Below, one piece after another: positions 35,304 to 42,128 of a stretch of 64,000 bases of DNA. This DNA is from Mycobacterium heidelbergense (GTDB lineage Bacteria > Actinomycetota > Actinomycetes > Mycobacteriales > Mycobacteriaceae): positions 3,224,001 to 3,288,000 of the forward strand of contig NZ_AP022615.1 in assembly GCF_010730745.1 (NCBI RefSeq), written 5' to 3'. Each line of letters opens with the position of its first letter. Position 1 is the stretch's first letter. Below the pieces are notes generated by a model. It had not been told where the DNA came from. It saw nothing but the letters and a program-made list of their open reading frames with translations, and searched no databases. Made by a program: the position numbers and the translations under genes.

Positions 35304-35887
35304 TTCGCGTTCGCGCGGGTGATCCTGTTGGCGAGCAGCGTCTGGAACGGCGCGCGGGCCTTGGTGGCCTGCTCGTAGGCCAGCAGGGCTTCGAGTTCGT
35401 TGACGCTCAGCGACTGCAGCCTGGCCCGCAGCTGGGCCAGCGTCAGCGTCGAATAGTCGAGTTCGGCCGCCACCGCCGGTTGCGCGGCCGCCGGCTTCTT
35501 CGATTGCCGGGCGGGCTTGGCGGGCTTGGCCAGCGCGCTGGCGTCCTCGTACGCGTCGGCCACCGAATACAGCGCGAACCGCCCCTCGGCGCGGCGGTCG
35601 CTGTCGACGCCCTCCGGCAACGCGCCCTCGGCGTCGTCGGGCAGGTCCTCGTCGAACGTCGCCCACTCCGGCTTTTCGTCCTTGGGCGGAAAAATCGATT
35701 CCAGGGTGCTGTCGCCCTTGATCACCAGCTCCGCCAGGTTCTGCTGAAAACGCATCACGATGTGCGCCGCCTGGCTGGCCAGGGTCATCGGGTACATCAG
35801 GATGGTTTTCGGCAGCCTTATCGTCTCCTCGACGGCGACTGTCGCCGCGCCGACCAGCAGCCGAACCCCATACGGTGCAGAAGCCAT
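35300..35887 (-). CDS. Lipid droplet-associated protein (Rv1109c-like)
   Basis: 195 residues. The N-terminal 60 include an amphipathic/hydrophobic start (MASAPYGVRLLVGAATVAVE) and the segment LPKTILMYPMTLASQAAHIVM; the middle is acidic (FDEDLPDDAEGALPEGVD), and the C-terminus has LAKPAKPARQSKKPAAAQP followed by a helix-rich SAP-like end (LTLAQLRARLQSLSVNELEALLAYE). Orthologues are annotated as lipid-droplet-associated proteins in mycobacteria. Start ATG 35887; its stop overlaps xseA (GTGA). It is divergent from ispH. Confidence 0.8.
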   Translation of the reverse strand: MASAPYGVRLLVGAATVAVEETIRLPKTILMYPMTLASQAAHIVMRFQQNLAELVIKGDSTLESIFPPKDEKPEWATFDEDLPDDAEGALPEGVDSDRRAEGRFALYSVADAYEDASALAKPAKPARQSKKPAAAQPAVAAELDYSTLTLAQLRARLQSLSVNELEALLAYEQATKARAPFQTLLANRITRANAK

Positions 35888-35976
35888 GGGTCCCAGAGTG
35901 CCTCAACCGGCGGCTAACTCCAAGCCCGCCGGCGCGAGTTGGCGGGCCCCTGTCGGCGGAACGTACCCTGAGTGTC

Positions 35977-36975
35977 ATGCCGCCGACTGTCGACATGGGA
36001 ATTCCCGGCGCATCAAGATCAGTAGCCACCGACCCGACACGCAAGCGCGTCCTCCTGGCGGAGCCGCGCGGCTACTGCGCGGGTGTGGATCGCGCCGTCG
36101 AGACGGTGGAGCGCGCGCTGCAGAAGCACGGCGCCCCGGTGTATGTGCGCCACGAGATCGTGCACAACCGGCACGTCGTCGACACCCTGGAAAAGGCCGG
36201 CGCGGTGTTCGTCCAGGAGACCGATCAGGTCCCCGAGGGCGCCATCGTGGTGTTCTCGGCGCACGGCGTCGCGCCGACGGTGCACGCCGCGGCCGCCGAA
36301 CGCAACCTGCACACCATCGACGCCACCTGCCCGCTGGTCACCAAGGTGCACAACGAGGCCCGGCGATTCGCCCGCAACGACTACGACATCCTGCTGATCG
36401 GCCACGAGGGCCACGAGGAGGTCATCGGCACCGCCGGGGAGGCGCCGGAGCACGTGCAGCTGGTCGACGGGGTCGCCTCGGTCGACAAGGTGACGATCCG
36501 CGACGAGAACAAGGTGGTGTGGCTCTCGCAGACCACGCTGTCGGTCGACGAGACGATGGAGATCGTCGAACGGCTGCGGCAACGCTTCCCGAAGCTGCAG
36601 GACCCGCCCAGCGACGACATCTGCTACGCGACCCAGAACCGGCAGGTGGCGGTCAAGGCGATGGCGCCCGAATGCGAGCTGGTCATCGTCGTCGGGTCGC
36701 GCAATTCGTCGAATTCGGTGCGGCTGGTCGAAGTGGCGTTGGGCGGCGGCGCGGCGGCCGCCCACCTGGTCGACTGGGCCGGCGACATCGACCCGGCGTG
36801 GTTGGAGGGCGTCACGACGGTGGGCGTCACCTCCGGCGCGTCCGTCCCCGAGGTTCTGGTGCGCGGCGTGCTGGAGCGGCTCGCCGAATGCGGCTACGAC
36901 GTCGTGCAGCCGGTGACGACGGCCCAGGAGACGCTGGTGTTCGCGCTGCCCCGCGAGATCCGGTCACTCCGCTAA
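35977..36975 (+). CDS. ispH: 4-hydroxy-3-methylbut-2-enyl diphosphate reductase IspH (LytB2)
   Basis: 332 residues. Final MEP-pathway step, reducing HMBPP to IPP and DMAPP with a [4Fe-4S] cluster. The three cluster cysteines are in AEPRGYCAGVDRA (about 40), IDATCPLVTKVH (about 129) and DDICYATQNRQ (about 228). Substrate-binding HEIVHNRHVV, SAHGVAP and SGASVPEVLV are also present. Start ATG 35977; the frame extends to 35875 but that part overlaps the divergent gene. Its product feeds the prenyl synthase at 17.0-17.8 kb. Confidence 0.96.
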   Translation: MPPTVDMGIPGASRSVATDPTRKRVLLAEPRGYCAGVDRAVETVERALQKHGAPVYVRHEIVHNRHVVDTLEKAGAVFVQETDQVPEGAIVVFSAHGVAPTVHAAAAERNLHTIDATCPLVTKVHNEARRFARNDYDILLIGHEGHEEVIGTAGEAPEHVQLVDGVASVDKVTIRDENKVVWLSQTTLSVDETMEIVERLRQRFPKLQDPPSDDICYATQNRQVAVKAMAPECELVIVVGSRNSSNSVRLVEVALGGGAAAAHLVDWAGDIDPAWLEGVTTVGVTSGASVPEVLVRGVLERLAECGYDVVQPVTTAQETLVFALPREIRSLR

Positions 36976-36982
36976 GCGGGGC

Positions 36983-38035
36983 TCAGGCGTCGTACTCCCA
37001 CGATTCCACCGGCGGGCGTGGCCGGCCGCGACGCCCGGCGTCATCCAGGGGGGCTTCCCCGCGGTAGCGGACGCGCGAGATCGGGTGGTGCGTCGGGTTG
37101 GCGCCGTGTGGGGTGCGGCGGCGGGGCTCGTGCATGTCGTAGTCATCGAAGCGGCTGTCGCGGGGTACCGGCCCCTCGTAGGGCCACTCGTACGGGTTGC
37201 GGCGGGGCTGCCGCGGGTCGCGACGGGTTTCGCGTGGCGCCTGGGCGCGCCGATCCGCATCATCGTCGGGCCTGGGGCGGCGCCGCCGCGGCGGGTCGGA
37301 GGGGTCCTGGCCTCTGCGACTGGGCCGTCGCTGCCGCTCGACCGCCGGTTGGTGCTCGTCCTCCAGTGATGGTCGACCCTGCCTCGATGGGGTCCGGGCG
37401 GGACGTGAGGCGGACCTGTCGCCGCGCGCTCGGCCCGCCTTGGGGGTGGCCTTCCGGGGACCGCGGGCCTTCTTCGGGTCGGCGGGCGTCTCGTCGGAAT
37501 CGTCCGCGGGGGAATTGAGCCGCAGCAGCGAGTTCAGCCCCGCGGCGACGGCGCTGACGAAGGAGTTCGACTCCTTGGGCGCCCCCGTCGTCGCGGCCGC
37601 CGCCTGGTGCGACATCCCGAAATACCACCGGATCAGGCCGATCAGCAGCACGCCGCCGGCGGTGCCCAGCATCAGGGGGAAGCGCTCGATGAGCGGGTAG
37701 CCGCAGTTGATCAGGAGGTCTTTGAGGTTGCCGACCTTGCGTCCGTGGAACAGCCAGTAGGCACCCGGCACCGCGCAGAAAAGTATCAGCGGCGGCTGGA
37801 TGATCGCGGTGAACACGCCATCCTGACGCACGGCCAGCACCGCGGCCACGCAGCCGGCTATGTAGAGGCCGGCGAACACGTGGGTCAGGTCCTTGTGACC
37901 CGCGTCGATCGCGTACCCGATGACGGTCGCGGTGAGGGCGATGAGCAGGGCCGCCCACCACGGCACACCGGGGATACCCGGGTACGCCGACCGGTGGCCG
38001 GCCTCGACGGCCGACCCTTCCCGCTGTGCTGACAC
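36983..38035 (-). CDS. DUF6542-type membrane protein with long basic C-terminal tail (Rv1111c-like)
   Basis: 350 residues from GTG 38035 (VSAQREG), preferred over the 38074 frame end because it matches the M. tuberculosis start. Four hydrophobic segments occupy about 20-145 (WWAALLIALTATVIGYAI, VFAGLYIAGCVAAVLAV, TAIIQPPLILFCAVPGAYWL, PLMLGTAGGVLLIGLIRWYFG). After residue 190 the protein is an Arg/Pro/Asp-rich tail (RRRRPRPDDDADRR and similar), likely disordered and cytoplasmic. It converges on ispH with 7 bp between stops. No function is known. Confidence 0.8.
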   Translation of the reverse strand: MSAQREGSAVEAGHRSAYPGIPGVPWWAALLIALTATVIGYAIDAGHKDLTHVFAGLYIAGCVAAVLAVRQDGVFTAIIQPPLILFCAVPGAYWLFHGRKVGNLKDLLINCGYPLIERFPLMLGTAGGVLLIGLIRWYFGMSHQAAAATTGAPKESNSFVSAVAAGLNSLLRLNSPADDSDETPADPKKARGPRKATPKAGRARGDRSASRPARTPSRQGRPSLEDEHQPAVERQRRPSRRGQDPSDPPRRRRPRPDDDADRRAQAPRETRRDPRQPRRNPYEWPYEGPVPRDSRFDDYDMHEPRRRTPHGANPTHHPISRVRYRGEAPLDDAGRRGRPRPPVESWEYDA

Positions 38036-38112
38036 ATGTAGACCGTACCGGCAATGAGCCGAAAGGCCCGTCAAGGCCTTGTAGAGAACTCGGGCGTGCC
38101 ATGCCTTCTCGC

Positions 38113-38140
38113 GCGAGGCGAGGCGAGGCGAGGCGAGGCG
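38113..38140 (+). repeat. GCGAG pentanucleotide tandem repeat upstream of ychF
   Basis: Five consecutive GCGAG units followed by GCG, 41 bp before the ychF start codon. A 5-bp unit in a leader is prone to slippage and would change promoter or leader spacing rather than a reading frame. Confidence 0.9.
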
Positions 38141-38180
38141 GAGCGGGCGGTGCCGTGCCTGCGCCTAGACTTGGTTCCCC

Positions 38181-39278
38181 GTGAGCCTGAGCCTGGGAAT
38201 CGTGGGCCTGCCCAACGTCGGCAAGTCGACGCTGTTCAACGCGCTGACCCGAAACAACGTGGTGGCGGCCAACTATCCGTTCGCGACGATCGAGCCGAAC
38301 GAGGGCGTGGTTTCGCTGCCCGACCCGCGGCTGGACAAGCTGGCGGAGCTCTTCGGTTCCGAGCGCATCCTCGCGGCGCCGGTCACGTTCGTCGACATCG
38401 CCGGACTGGTCAAGGGCGCGTCGGAGGGGGCCGGGCTCGGCAACAAGTTCCTCGCCCACATCCGCGAATGTGACGCCATCTGCCAGGTGGTCCGGGTGTT
38501 TTCCGACGACGACGTGACCCACGTCGCCGGGCGGGTGGATCCCAAGTCCGACATCGAGGTCATCGAGACCGAGCTGATCCTGGCCGACCTGCAAACCCTC
38601 GAGCGCGCGCTGCCGAGGTTGGAGAAGGAGGCGCGCACCAACAAGGAGCGAAGGCCGGTGTACGACGCGGCGCTGGCCGCCCAGGCGACATTGGACGGCG
38701 GCACGACGCTGTTCGCCGCGGGGGTTGACGTCTCGCCGCTGCGCGAGCTGAACCTGCTGACCACCAAGCCGTTCCTCTATGTCTTCAACGCCGACGAGGC
38801 GGTGCTGACCGACGCCGCGCGGGTCGCCGAGCTGCGCCGGCTCGTCGCGCCCGCCGACGCGGTGTTCCTGGACGCGGCCATCGAATCCGAGTTGGTCGAA
38901 CTCGACGACGAGTCGGCCGCTGAGCTGCTCGAGTCGATCGGGCAGACCGAGCGGGGGCTCGACGCGCTGGCGCGGGCGGGTTTTCACACGCTGGCGCTGC
39001 AGACCTTCCTGACGGCGGGCCCAAAAGAGGCGCGCGCGTGGACGATTCACCAGGGCGACACCGCGCCCAGGGCCGCCGGGGTGATCCACACAGATTTCGA
39101 GAAGGGCTTCATCAAGGCCGAGATCGTGTCGTATGACGACCTGATCGCCGCCGGGTCCATGGCGGCGGCCAAGGCGGCCGGCAAGGTCCGGATGGAGGGC
39201 AAGGACTACGTGATGGCCGACGGCGACGTGGTCGAGTTCCGGTTTCAAGCAACGTCTGGTCAGCAACCGAAGAAGTAG
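38181..39278 (+). CDS. ychF: Redox-regulated ATPase YchF (Obg family)
   Basis: 365 residues. A P-loop NTPase that associates with ribosomes and prefers ATP. Motifs: G1 GIVGLPNVGKSTLFNAL (about 5-21), switch region NYPFATIEPNEG, G3 FVDIAGLVKGASEGAGLGN, a coiled coil around residues 130-190, and the C-terminal TGS domain with YDDLIAAGSMAAAKAAGKVRMEGKDYV. GTG 38181. The last residues, FRFQATSGQQPKK, extend beyond the FRFNV-type end of most YchF proteins. A near-copy of the coding sequence for VVEFRFQATS recurs at 40274, suggesting that the gene's 3' end was an insertion point. Confidence 0.95.
   Translation: MSLSLGIVGLPNVGKSTLFNALTRNNVVAANYPFATIEPNEGVVSLPDPRLDKLAELFGSERILAAPVTFVDIAGLVKGASEGAGLGNKFLAHIRECDAICQVVRVFSDDDVTHVAGRVDPKSDIEVIETELILADLQTLERALPRLEKEARTNKERRPVYDAALAAQATLDGGTTLFAAGVDVSPLRELNLLTTKPFLYVFNADEAVLTDAARVAELRRLVAPADAVFLDAAIESELVELDDESAAELLESIGQTERGLDALARAGFHTLALQTFLTAGPKEARAWTIHQGDTAPRAAGVIHTDFEKGFIKAEIVSYDDLIAAGSMAAAKAAGKVRMEGKDYVMADGDVVEFRFQATSGQQPKK
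39228..39256 (+). repeat. ychF 3' tail, copy 1 of a direct repeat bracketing toxin-antitoxin genes
   Basis: 29 bp inside the ychF 3' end, beginning GTGGTCGAGTTCCGG. It matches 40274-40302 at 27 of 29 positions; both differences (GAG/GAA and TTT/TTC) are synonymous in the ychF frame. After a 12-bp gap, GAAGAAG also matches. Confidence 0.88.
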
Positions 39279-39351
39279 CGACCGTGCCACGTTTGCCCCT
39301 TGGGGTGCAGCGTCCGACATGGAAATGGGATCTGACTGGTAGCATTTTCCC

Positions 39352-39591
39352 ATGGAGGCCGTAATCGATTCCGGTGGGCGTGTGGTGCTCCCCAGGCACC
39401 TCCGTGACGCGCTAGGCCTGACACCGGGTACGACTGTGGACATCTCGCCGTACGGAACCGGGGTGCAAGTGACGCCCGGTGGTCGGACGGCGCGGCTCGA
39501 GCGTGAAGCGGATGGCCGCCTCGTCTCCCGTGGAGACGCGGCGGTGACTGACGAAATGATGTACGCACTGATCGACTCGGTTCGACGGTGA
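39352..39591 (+). CDS. AbrB/MazE-type (SpoVT fold) antitoxin
   Basis: 79 residues. The N-terminal swapped-hairpin DNA-binding domain is clear: IDSGGRVVLPRHLRDALGL then PGTTVDI; the C-terminal half should wrap the toxin. ATG 39352. The stop overlaps the GTG of a truncated VapC frame (GTGA), the normal arrangement of a VapBC operon. Just upstream, CATGGAAATG and CATTTTCCCATG form an imperfect inverted pair (39318-39353) that could be its operator. Since the adjacent toxin is broken, the antitoxin may be an orphan or may act on another PIN toxin. Confidence 0.8.
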   Translation: MEAVIDSGGRVVLPRHLRDALGLTPGTTVDISPYGTGVQVTPGGRTARLEREADGRLVSRGDAAVTDEMMYALIDSVRR

Positions 39592-39752
39592 CTGGTCGGC
39601 GCTTGTCGGTGGACACGAGCGTCGCTGTGCCGTTGCTGGTGGCTTCTCACGAACGCCATCAGGCGGTCGCCGAGTGGGCGCGGGGGCGGTCGCTGAGTCT
39701 GAGCAGTCACGCCCTCACGCTAGAATTCTGTACATGTCCACGCTCCCGCTAG
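39588..39752 (+). pseudogene. Truncated VapC (PIN-domain) toxin
   Basis: A 54-codon frame from GTG 39588 to TAG 39750. It encodes a typical VapC N-terminus, LSVDTSVAVPLLVASHERHQ with the first PIN aspartate, then AVAEWARGRSLSLSSHALT, and diverges at about residue 46, where the 5' region of the next antitoxin gene begins. Normal VapC proteins have about 130 residues and need three or four acidic residues; only the first is present. The gene therefore looks inactivated by loss of its 3' two thirds. Confidence 0.8.
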
Positions 39753-40012
39753 CCGAGGTTCGGGCCAACCTGTCCAAGCTGGTTGATGAGGCGGTTCGCA
39801 CCCATGAGCGAATCGAGGTCACTCGGCAAGGTCGTCGGGCAGCCGTGATTCTCAGTGCGGACGACTTCGACTCGATCATGGAAACCCTCGCGATCCTCAG
39901 CGATCAGGAGCTGATGCGCGAGGTCCGTGCGGCCGAGGCAGAAAGCGGCCAGACCTACACGTTGGACGAGGTGACCGCGGAGATGCGCGCCGCCGGCCGG
40001 CTACCTCGGTGA
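39734..40012 (+). CDS. Phd/YefM-type antitoxin (RelB-like)
   Basis: 92 residues from ATG 39734. The N-terminal Phd/YefM fold is recognisable: LPLAEVRANLSKLVDEAV, then HERIEVTRQGRRAAVILSADDFDSI. The C-terminus (SGQTYTLDEVTAEMRA) is the probable toxin-neutralising segment. It resembles mycobacterial RelB antitoxins paired with RelE. Its last four bases overlap the RelE start, so the pair is one operon. Its own 5' end lies inside the truncated vapC frame, and TAGAATTCTGTAC at 39721-39733 is a candidate promoter/operator patch. Confidence 0.85.
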   Translation: MSTLPLAEVRANLSKLVDEAVRTHERIEVTRQGRRAAVILSADDFDSIMETLAILSDQELMREVRAAEAESGQTYTLDEVTAEMRAAGRLPR

Positions 40013-40800
40013 CCTATCGCATTGAACTGACCGGAGCCGCCAGGAAGGCGCTGACCGAATCCCTACCCGAGGCAGTGGCCGTCGCGTGCCGGGAGTTCAT
40101 TCGAGGCCCGCTCGCCGAGAATCCTCAACGAGTAGGCAAGCCGCTCCGCGGCCAGTTGGAGGGGCGGTACTCGGCGCGGCGCGGAGAGTTTCGCGTCATC
40201 TACCAGATCTTCGACGAGCGAGTGGTGGTCCGGGTCATCTACATCGCACATCGTCGTGACGTTTACCGGTGGCGTGGTCGAATTCCGGTTCCAAGCAACG
40301 TCGAAGAAGAACTGACGCGGACCTGTCGGGGTGCGCGCCTGGCATGTGGGCACCCAAGCGCATCCGCCAATGATTCGGCGGAGCCTCAAGGAGGAACCTC
40401 GATGAAATTCGTTTCGACCCGCATCATCACAGCAGACGTCAGCCGGTTGGTTGCCTTCTACGAGATGGTCACCGAAACCACCGCGGTCTGGGGGAACGAA
40501 CTGTTCGCGGAGATCCCGACGCCAGTCGGCACGCTTGCCGTCGGTAGCGACAAAACCGTCCCCCTGTTTGGCCTAGGGTCGGCCGAGCCGGCGGCTAACC
40601 GAACGGCCATCCTTGAGTTCATCGTGGACGATGTGGATGCCGAGTATGAGCGGCTCCGCGGAAGCATCGGCGAGGTGGTGACCGAACCAACGACGATGCC
40701 GTGGGGTAATCGCGCCTTGCTGTTTCGCGATCCAGATGGGAACTTGGTCAATCTGTTCACGCCCGTCACGGACGAGGCTCGCGCCAAGTTCGGGCTGTGA
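40009..40800 (+). CDS. RelE-family toxin reading in frame into a glyoxalase-fold domain
   Basis: 263-codon frame starting at the GTG that overlaps the antitoxin stop. Residues 1-87 are a RelE/ParE-fold mRNA interferase: IELTGAARKAL, GKPLRGQLEGRYSARRGEFRVIY, and VIYIAHRRDVYR, where the basic residues expected for RNA cleavage are kept. A normal RelE would stop here. Instead residues 88-131 translate a stretch whose first part is the duplicated ychF tail in another frame, then residues 132-263 are a VOC domain. The VOC part has its own strong ribosome-binding site, so a long fusion and a separate VOC protein could both be made. Loss of the native stop at the junction is the simplest reading. 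Confidence 0.75.
   Translation: MTYRIELTGAARKALTESLPEAVAVACREFIRGPLAENPQRVGKPLRGQLEGRYSARRGEFRVIYQIFDERVVVRVIYIAHRRDVYRWRGRIPVPSNVEEELTRTCRGARLACGHPSASANDSAEPQGGTSMKFVSTRIITADVSRLVAFYEMVTETTAVWGNELFAEIPTPVGTLAVGSDKTVPLFGLGSAEPAANRTAILEFIVDDVDAEYERLRGSIGEVVTEPTTMPWGNRALLFRDPDGNLVNLFTPVTDEARAKFGL
40274..40302 (+). repeat. ychF 3' tail, copy 2
   Basis: Begins GTGGTCGAATTCCGG and is 27/29 identical to 39228-39256. In its own frame it reads VVEFRFQATSKKN and stops with TGA at 40313-40315, a plausible YchF C-terminus. It starts 6 bp after the last recognisable RelE codon. The 1 kb between the copies holds the AbrB/VapC remnant and the RelB/RelE pair. Confidence 0.85.
40402..40800 (+). CDS. VOC (glyoxalase/bleomycin-resistance fold) protein
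   Basis: 132 residues from an internal ATG at 40402 preceded by AAGGAGG seven bases upstream. One vicinal-oxygen-chelate unit pair is visible: KFVSTRIITADVSRLVAFYE at the start and AILEFIVDDVDAEYERLR, ending RALLFRDPDGNLVNLFTPV. The family contains lyases, dioxygenases and antibiotic-binding proteins; metal ligands cannot be assigned surely and the substrate is unknown. It is in frame with RelE, but the strong start site argues for an independent protein. Confidence 0.8.
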   Translation: MKFVSTRIITADVSRLVAFYEMVTETTAVWGNELFAEIPTPVGTLAVGSDKTVPLFGLGSAEPAANRTAILEFIVDDVDAEYERLRGSIGEVVTEPTTMPWGNRALLFRDPDGNLVNLFTPVTDEARAKFGL

Positions 40801-40846
40801 GGATTCCAGACGGAAGTCGTAGCGACGCGGCGGCTTCACGCCTAAT

Positions 40847-40862
40847 GTAGGTACGTACCTAC
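40847..40862. promoter_or_regulatory. Perfect 16-bp palindrome, likely operator of the Phd/VapC pair
   Basis: GTAGGTACGTACCTAC is fully self-complementary and lies 19 bp before the GTG of the Phd-type antitoxin. Phd and VapB antitoxins bind short palindromes over their own promoters, so autoregulation is the natural reading. The gene order (palindrome, antitoxin, toxin) supports it; binding is inferred. Confidence 0.7.
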
Positions 40863-40881
40863 CTTGAGGGAAGGTGTCTTC

Positions 40882-41127
40882 GTGCCAGCTGAGATGACTT
40901 CTCGTGAACTGAACCGCGACGTGAGCGCAGCAAAGCGCGCTGCCAACGAGGGCCCGGTCGTGATCACGGACCGCGGTAAACCTGCGTATGTCCTGCTCTC
41001 GATCGCGGAATACCGACGGTTGAAGGACCGGCGAAATATCGTCGACATCCTCGGGATGGATGACGACGAAGACATCGAGTTCGAGCCCGTTCGACTTCCG
41101 GATCTGCCTCGGGCAGCGGAATTTTGA
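40882..41127 (+). CDS. Phd/YefM-type antitoxin of a VapC toxin
   Basis: 81 residues from GTG 40882 (GGAAGG upstream); ATG 40894 is an alternative. The Phd fold is visible in SRELNRDVSAAKRAANEGPVV and ITDRGKPAYVLLSIAEYRRL; the acidic tail (DDDEDIEFEPVRLPDL) should bind the toxin. The stop overlaps the toxin's TTG start (TTGA). Its codon use is less GC-rich than the surrounding housekeeping genes. Confidence 0.87.
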   Translation: MPAEMTSRELNRDVSAAKRAANEGPVVITDRGKPAYVLLSIAEYRRLKDRRNIVDILGMDDDEDIEFEPVRLPDLPRAAEF

Positions 41128-41543
41128 GGTACTTGCTCGACACCAACGTCATCAGCGAACTTCGCAAACGCGCCGGTGCTGCCGATCGCCATGTACTTGG
41201 TTGGGCCGCCGGTCAGGACGTTGAGGACCTCTTCCTCAGCGTCGTCTCGGTGATGGAACTGGAACTCGGCATTACGCGAATCGAACGGCGTGACTCACGA
41301 CAGGGTGAGGCGCTGCGGGCCTGGTTCGAGCGTGCGGTGATCGGCGATCTTGCCGACCGGATCCTTCCTATCACTTTGGCCGTCGCGCGGCGAACCGCGG
41401 CGATGCACGTGCCAGATCCGCGTCCGGATCGCGACGCATATATTGCCGCGACCGCCCAAGTGCACGGGCTCACCGTCGTCACGCGCAATGTCGCGGACTT
41501 TGTTCCGATGGGAGTCGCGTTTCTTAACCCGTGGGAACGGTAG
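41124..41543 (+). CDS. VapC-type PIN-domain ribonuclease toxin (FitB-like)
   Basis: 139 residues starting at TTG 41124 within the antitoxin stop. Intact PIN acidic residues: YLLDTNVISELRK (Asp about 6), SVMELELGI (Glu about 45), RPDRDAYIAATAQVHG (Asp about 101-103), and VTRNVADF at the C-terminus. It should cleave a structured RNA such as tRNA when freed from its antitoxin. LLDTNVISE followed by a late NVADF is typical of FitB-type PIN toxins paired with Phd-type antitoxins. Unlike the other two modules here, nothing in this pair looks damaged. Confidence 0.9.
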   Translation: MRYLLDTNVISELRKRAGAADRHVLGWAAGQDVEDLFLSVVSVMELELGITRIERRDSRQGEALRAWFERAVIGDLADRILPITLAVARRTAAMHVPDPRPDRDAYIAATAQVHGLTVVTRNVADFVPMGVAFLNPWER

Positions 41544-41693
41544 ACGGTCGAGTTCAGCGTGTAGCTGACGAAGCAGGAGGTGGGCGGGAATGACGCTGGT
41601 CGCGGTGCGGGGCGTCAGGACCACACCCCACGACTCGAGATGAAGTGGAAATTGCTACTTGCCTGGATTCCGATCTCAGGAAATTCTTGGGGG

Positions 41694-42071
41694 ATGGCGA
41701 CTGTAAAGCAAGCGAGGGCGTGGGTTCGGCGGTCTACGGGCGTGCTGGCGAGCGGCGGGTTGGCTTTGTCCGTTTTCGGACTGGCTGGCGCCCCCCAGGC
41801 CCAGGCGGCCCCGGCCCCGCCGCCCAGCAATCACTGGTGCCCAGGTCAGCAATGGGACCCGGGCTGGGGCACCGACTATCACTGGGATTGGAATCAGTGC
41901 CACGACTGGCAGGGTCCGGCTCCGGCGGGCTGGGGACCCTGGGGACCCCCGCCGCCGTGGGCGCCGCCGCAGCCGCCTCTACCGTCATGGGCGTCCGGGG
42001 CTCACCTGATGTGGAACCCGACCGTCGGCAATTGGGGATTCTTCAACAACGGAATATGGACCCCGGTCTAA
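41694..42071 (+). CDS. Small exported Pro/Trp-rich protein
   Basis: 125 residues from ATG 41694. The N-terminus is a signal peptide: basic VKQARAWVRR, hydrophobic GVLASGGLALSVFGLAGA, cleavage near AQAAPAPP (about residue 38-40). The mature part is rich in Trp, Pro and Gly and contains HWCPGQQWDPGW and DWNQCHDWQGP, a two-cysteine motif found in several small secreted mycobacterial proteins. Function is unknown. Palindrome A copy 3 lies 58 bp downstream. Confidence 0.75.
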   Translation: MATVKQARAWVRRSTGVLASGGLALSVFGLAGAPQAQAAPAPPPSNHWCPGQQWDPGWGTDYHWDWNQCHDWQGPAPAGWGPWGPPPPWAPPQPPLPSWASGAHLMWNPTVGNWGFFNNGIWTPV

Positions 42072-42128
42072 CCGAAGGCACCATCGTCAATCGCGCGGAC
42101 TGACCCGCGCGTGGCGCGCGTTGCGTTG

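Noticed and set aside
41590..41643. 17-codon ORF with a strong ribosome-binding site (GGAGG) after the VapC gene
   Set aside because: Too short to judge, with no overlap with or coupling to the exported protein gene 50 bp later.
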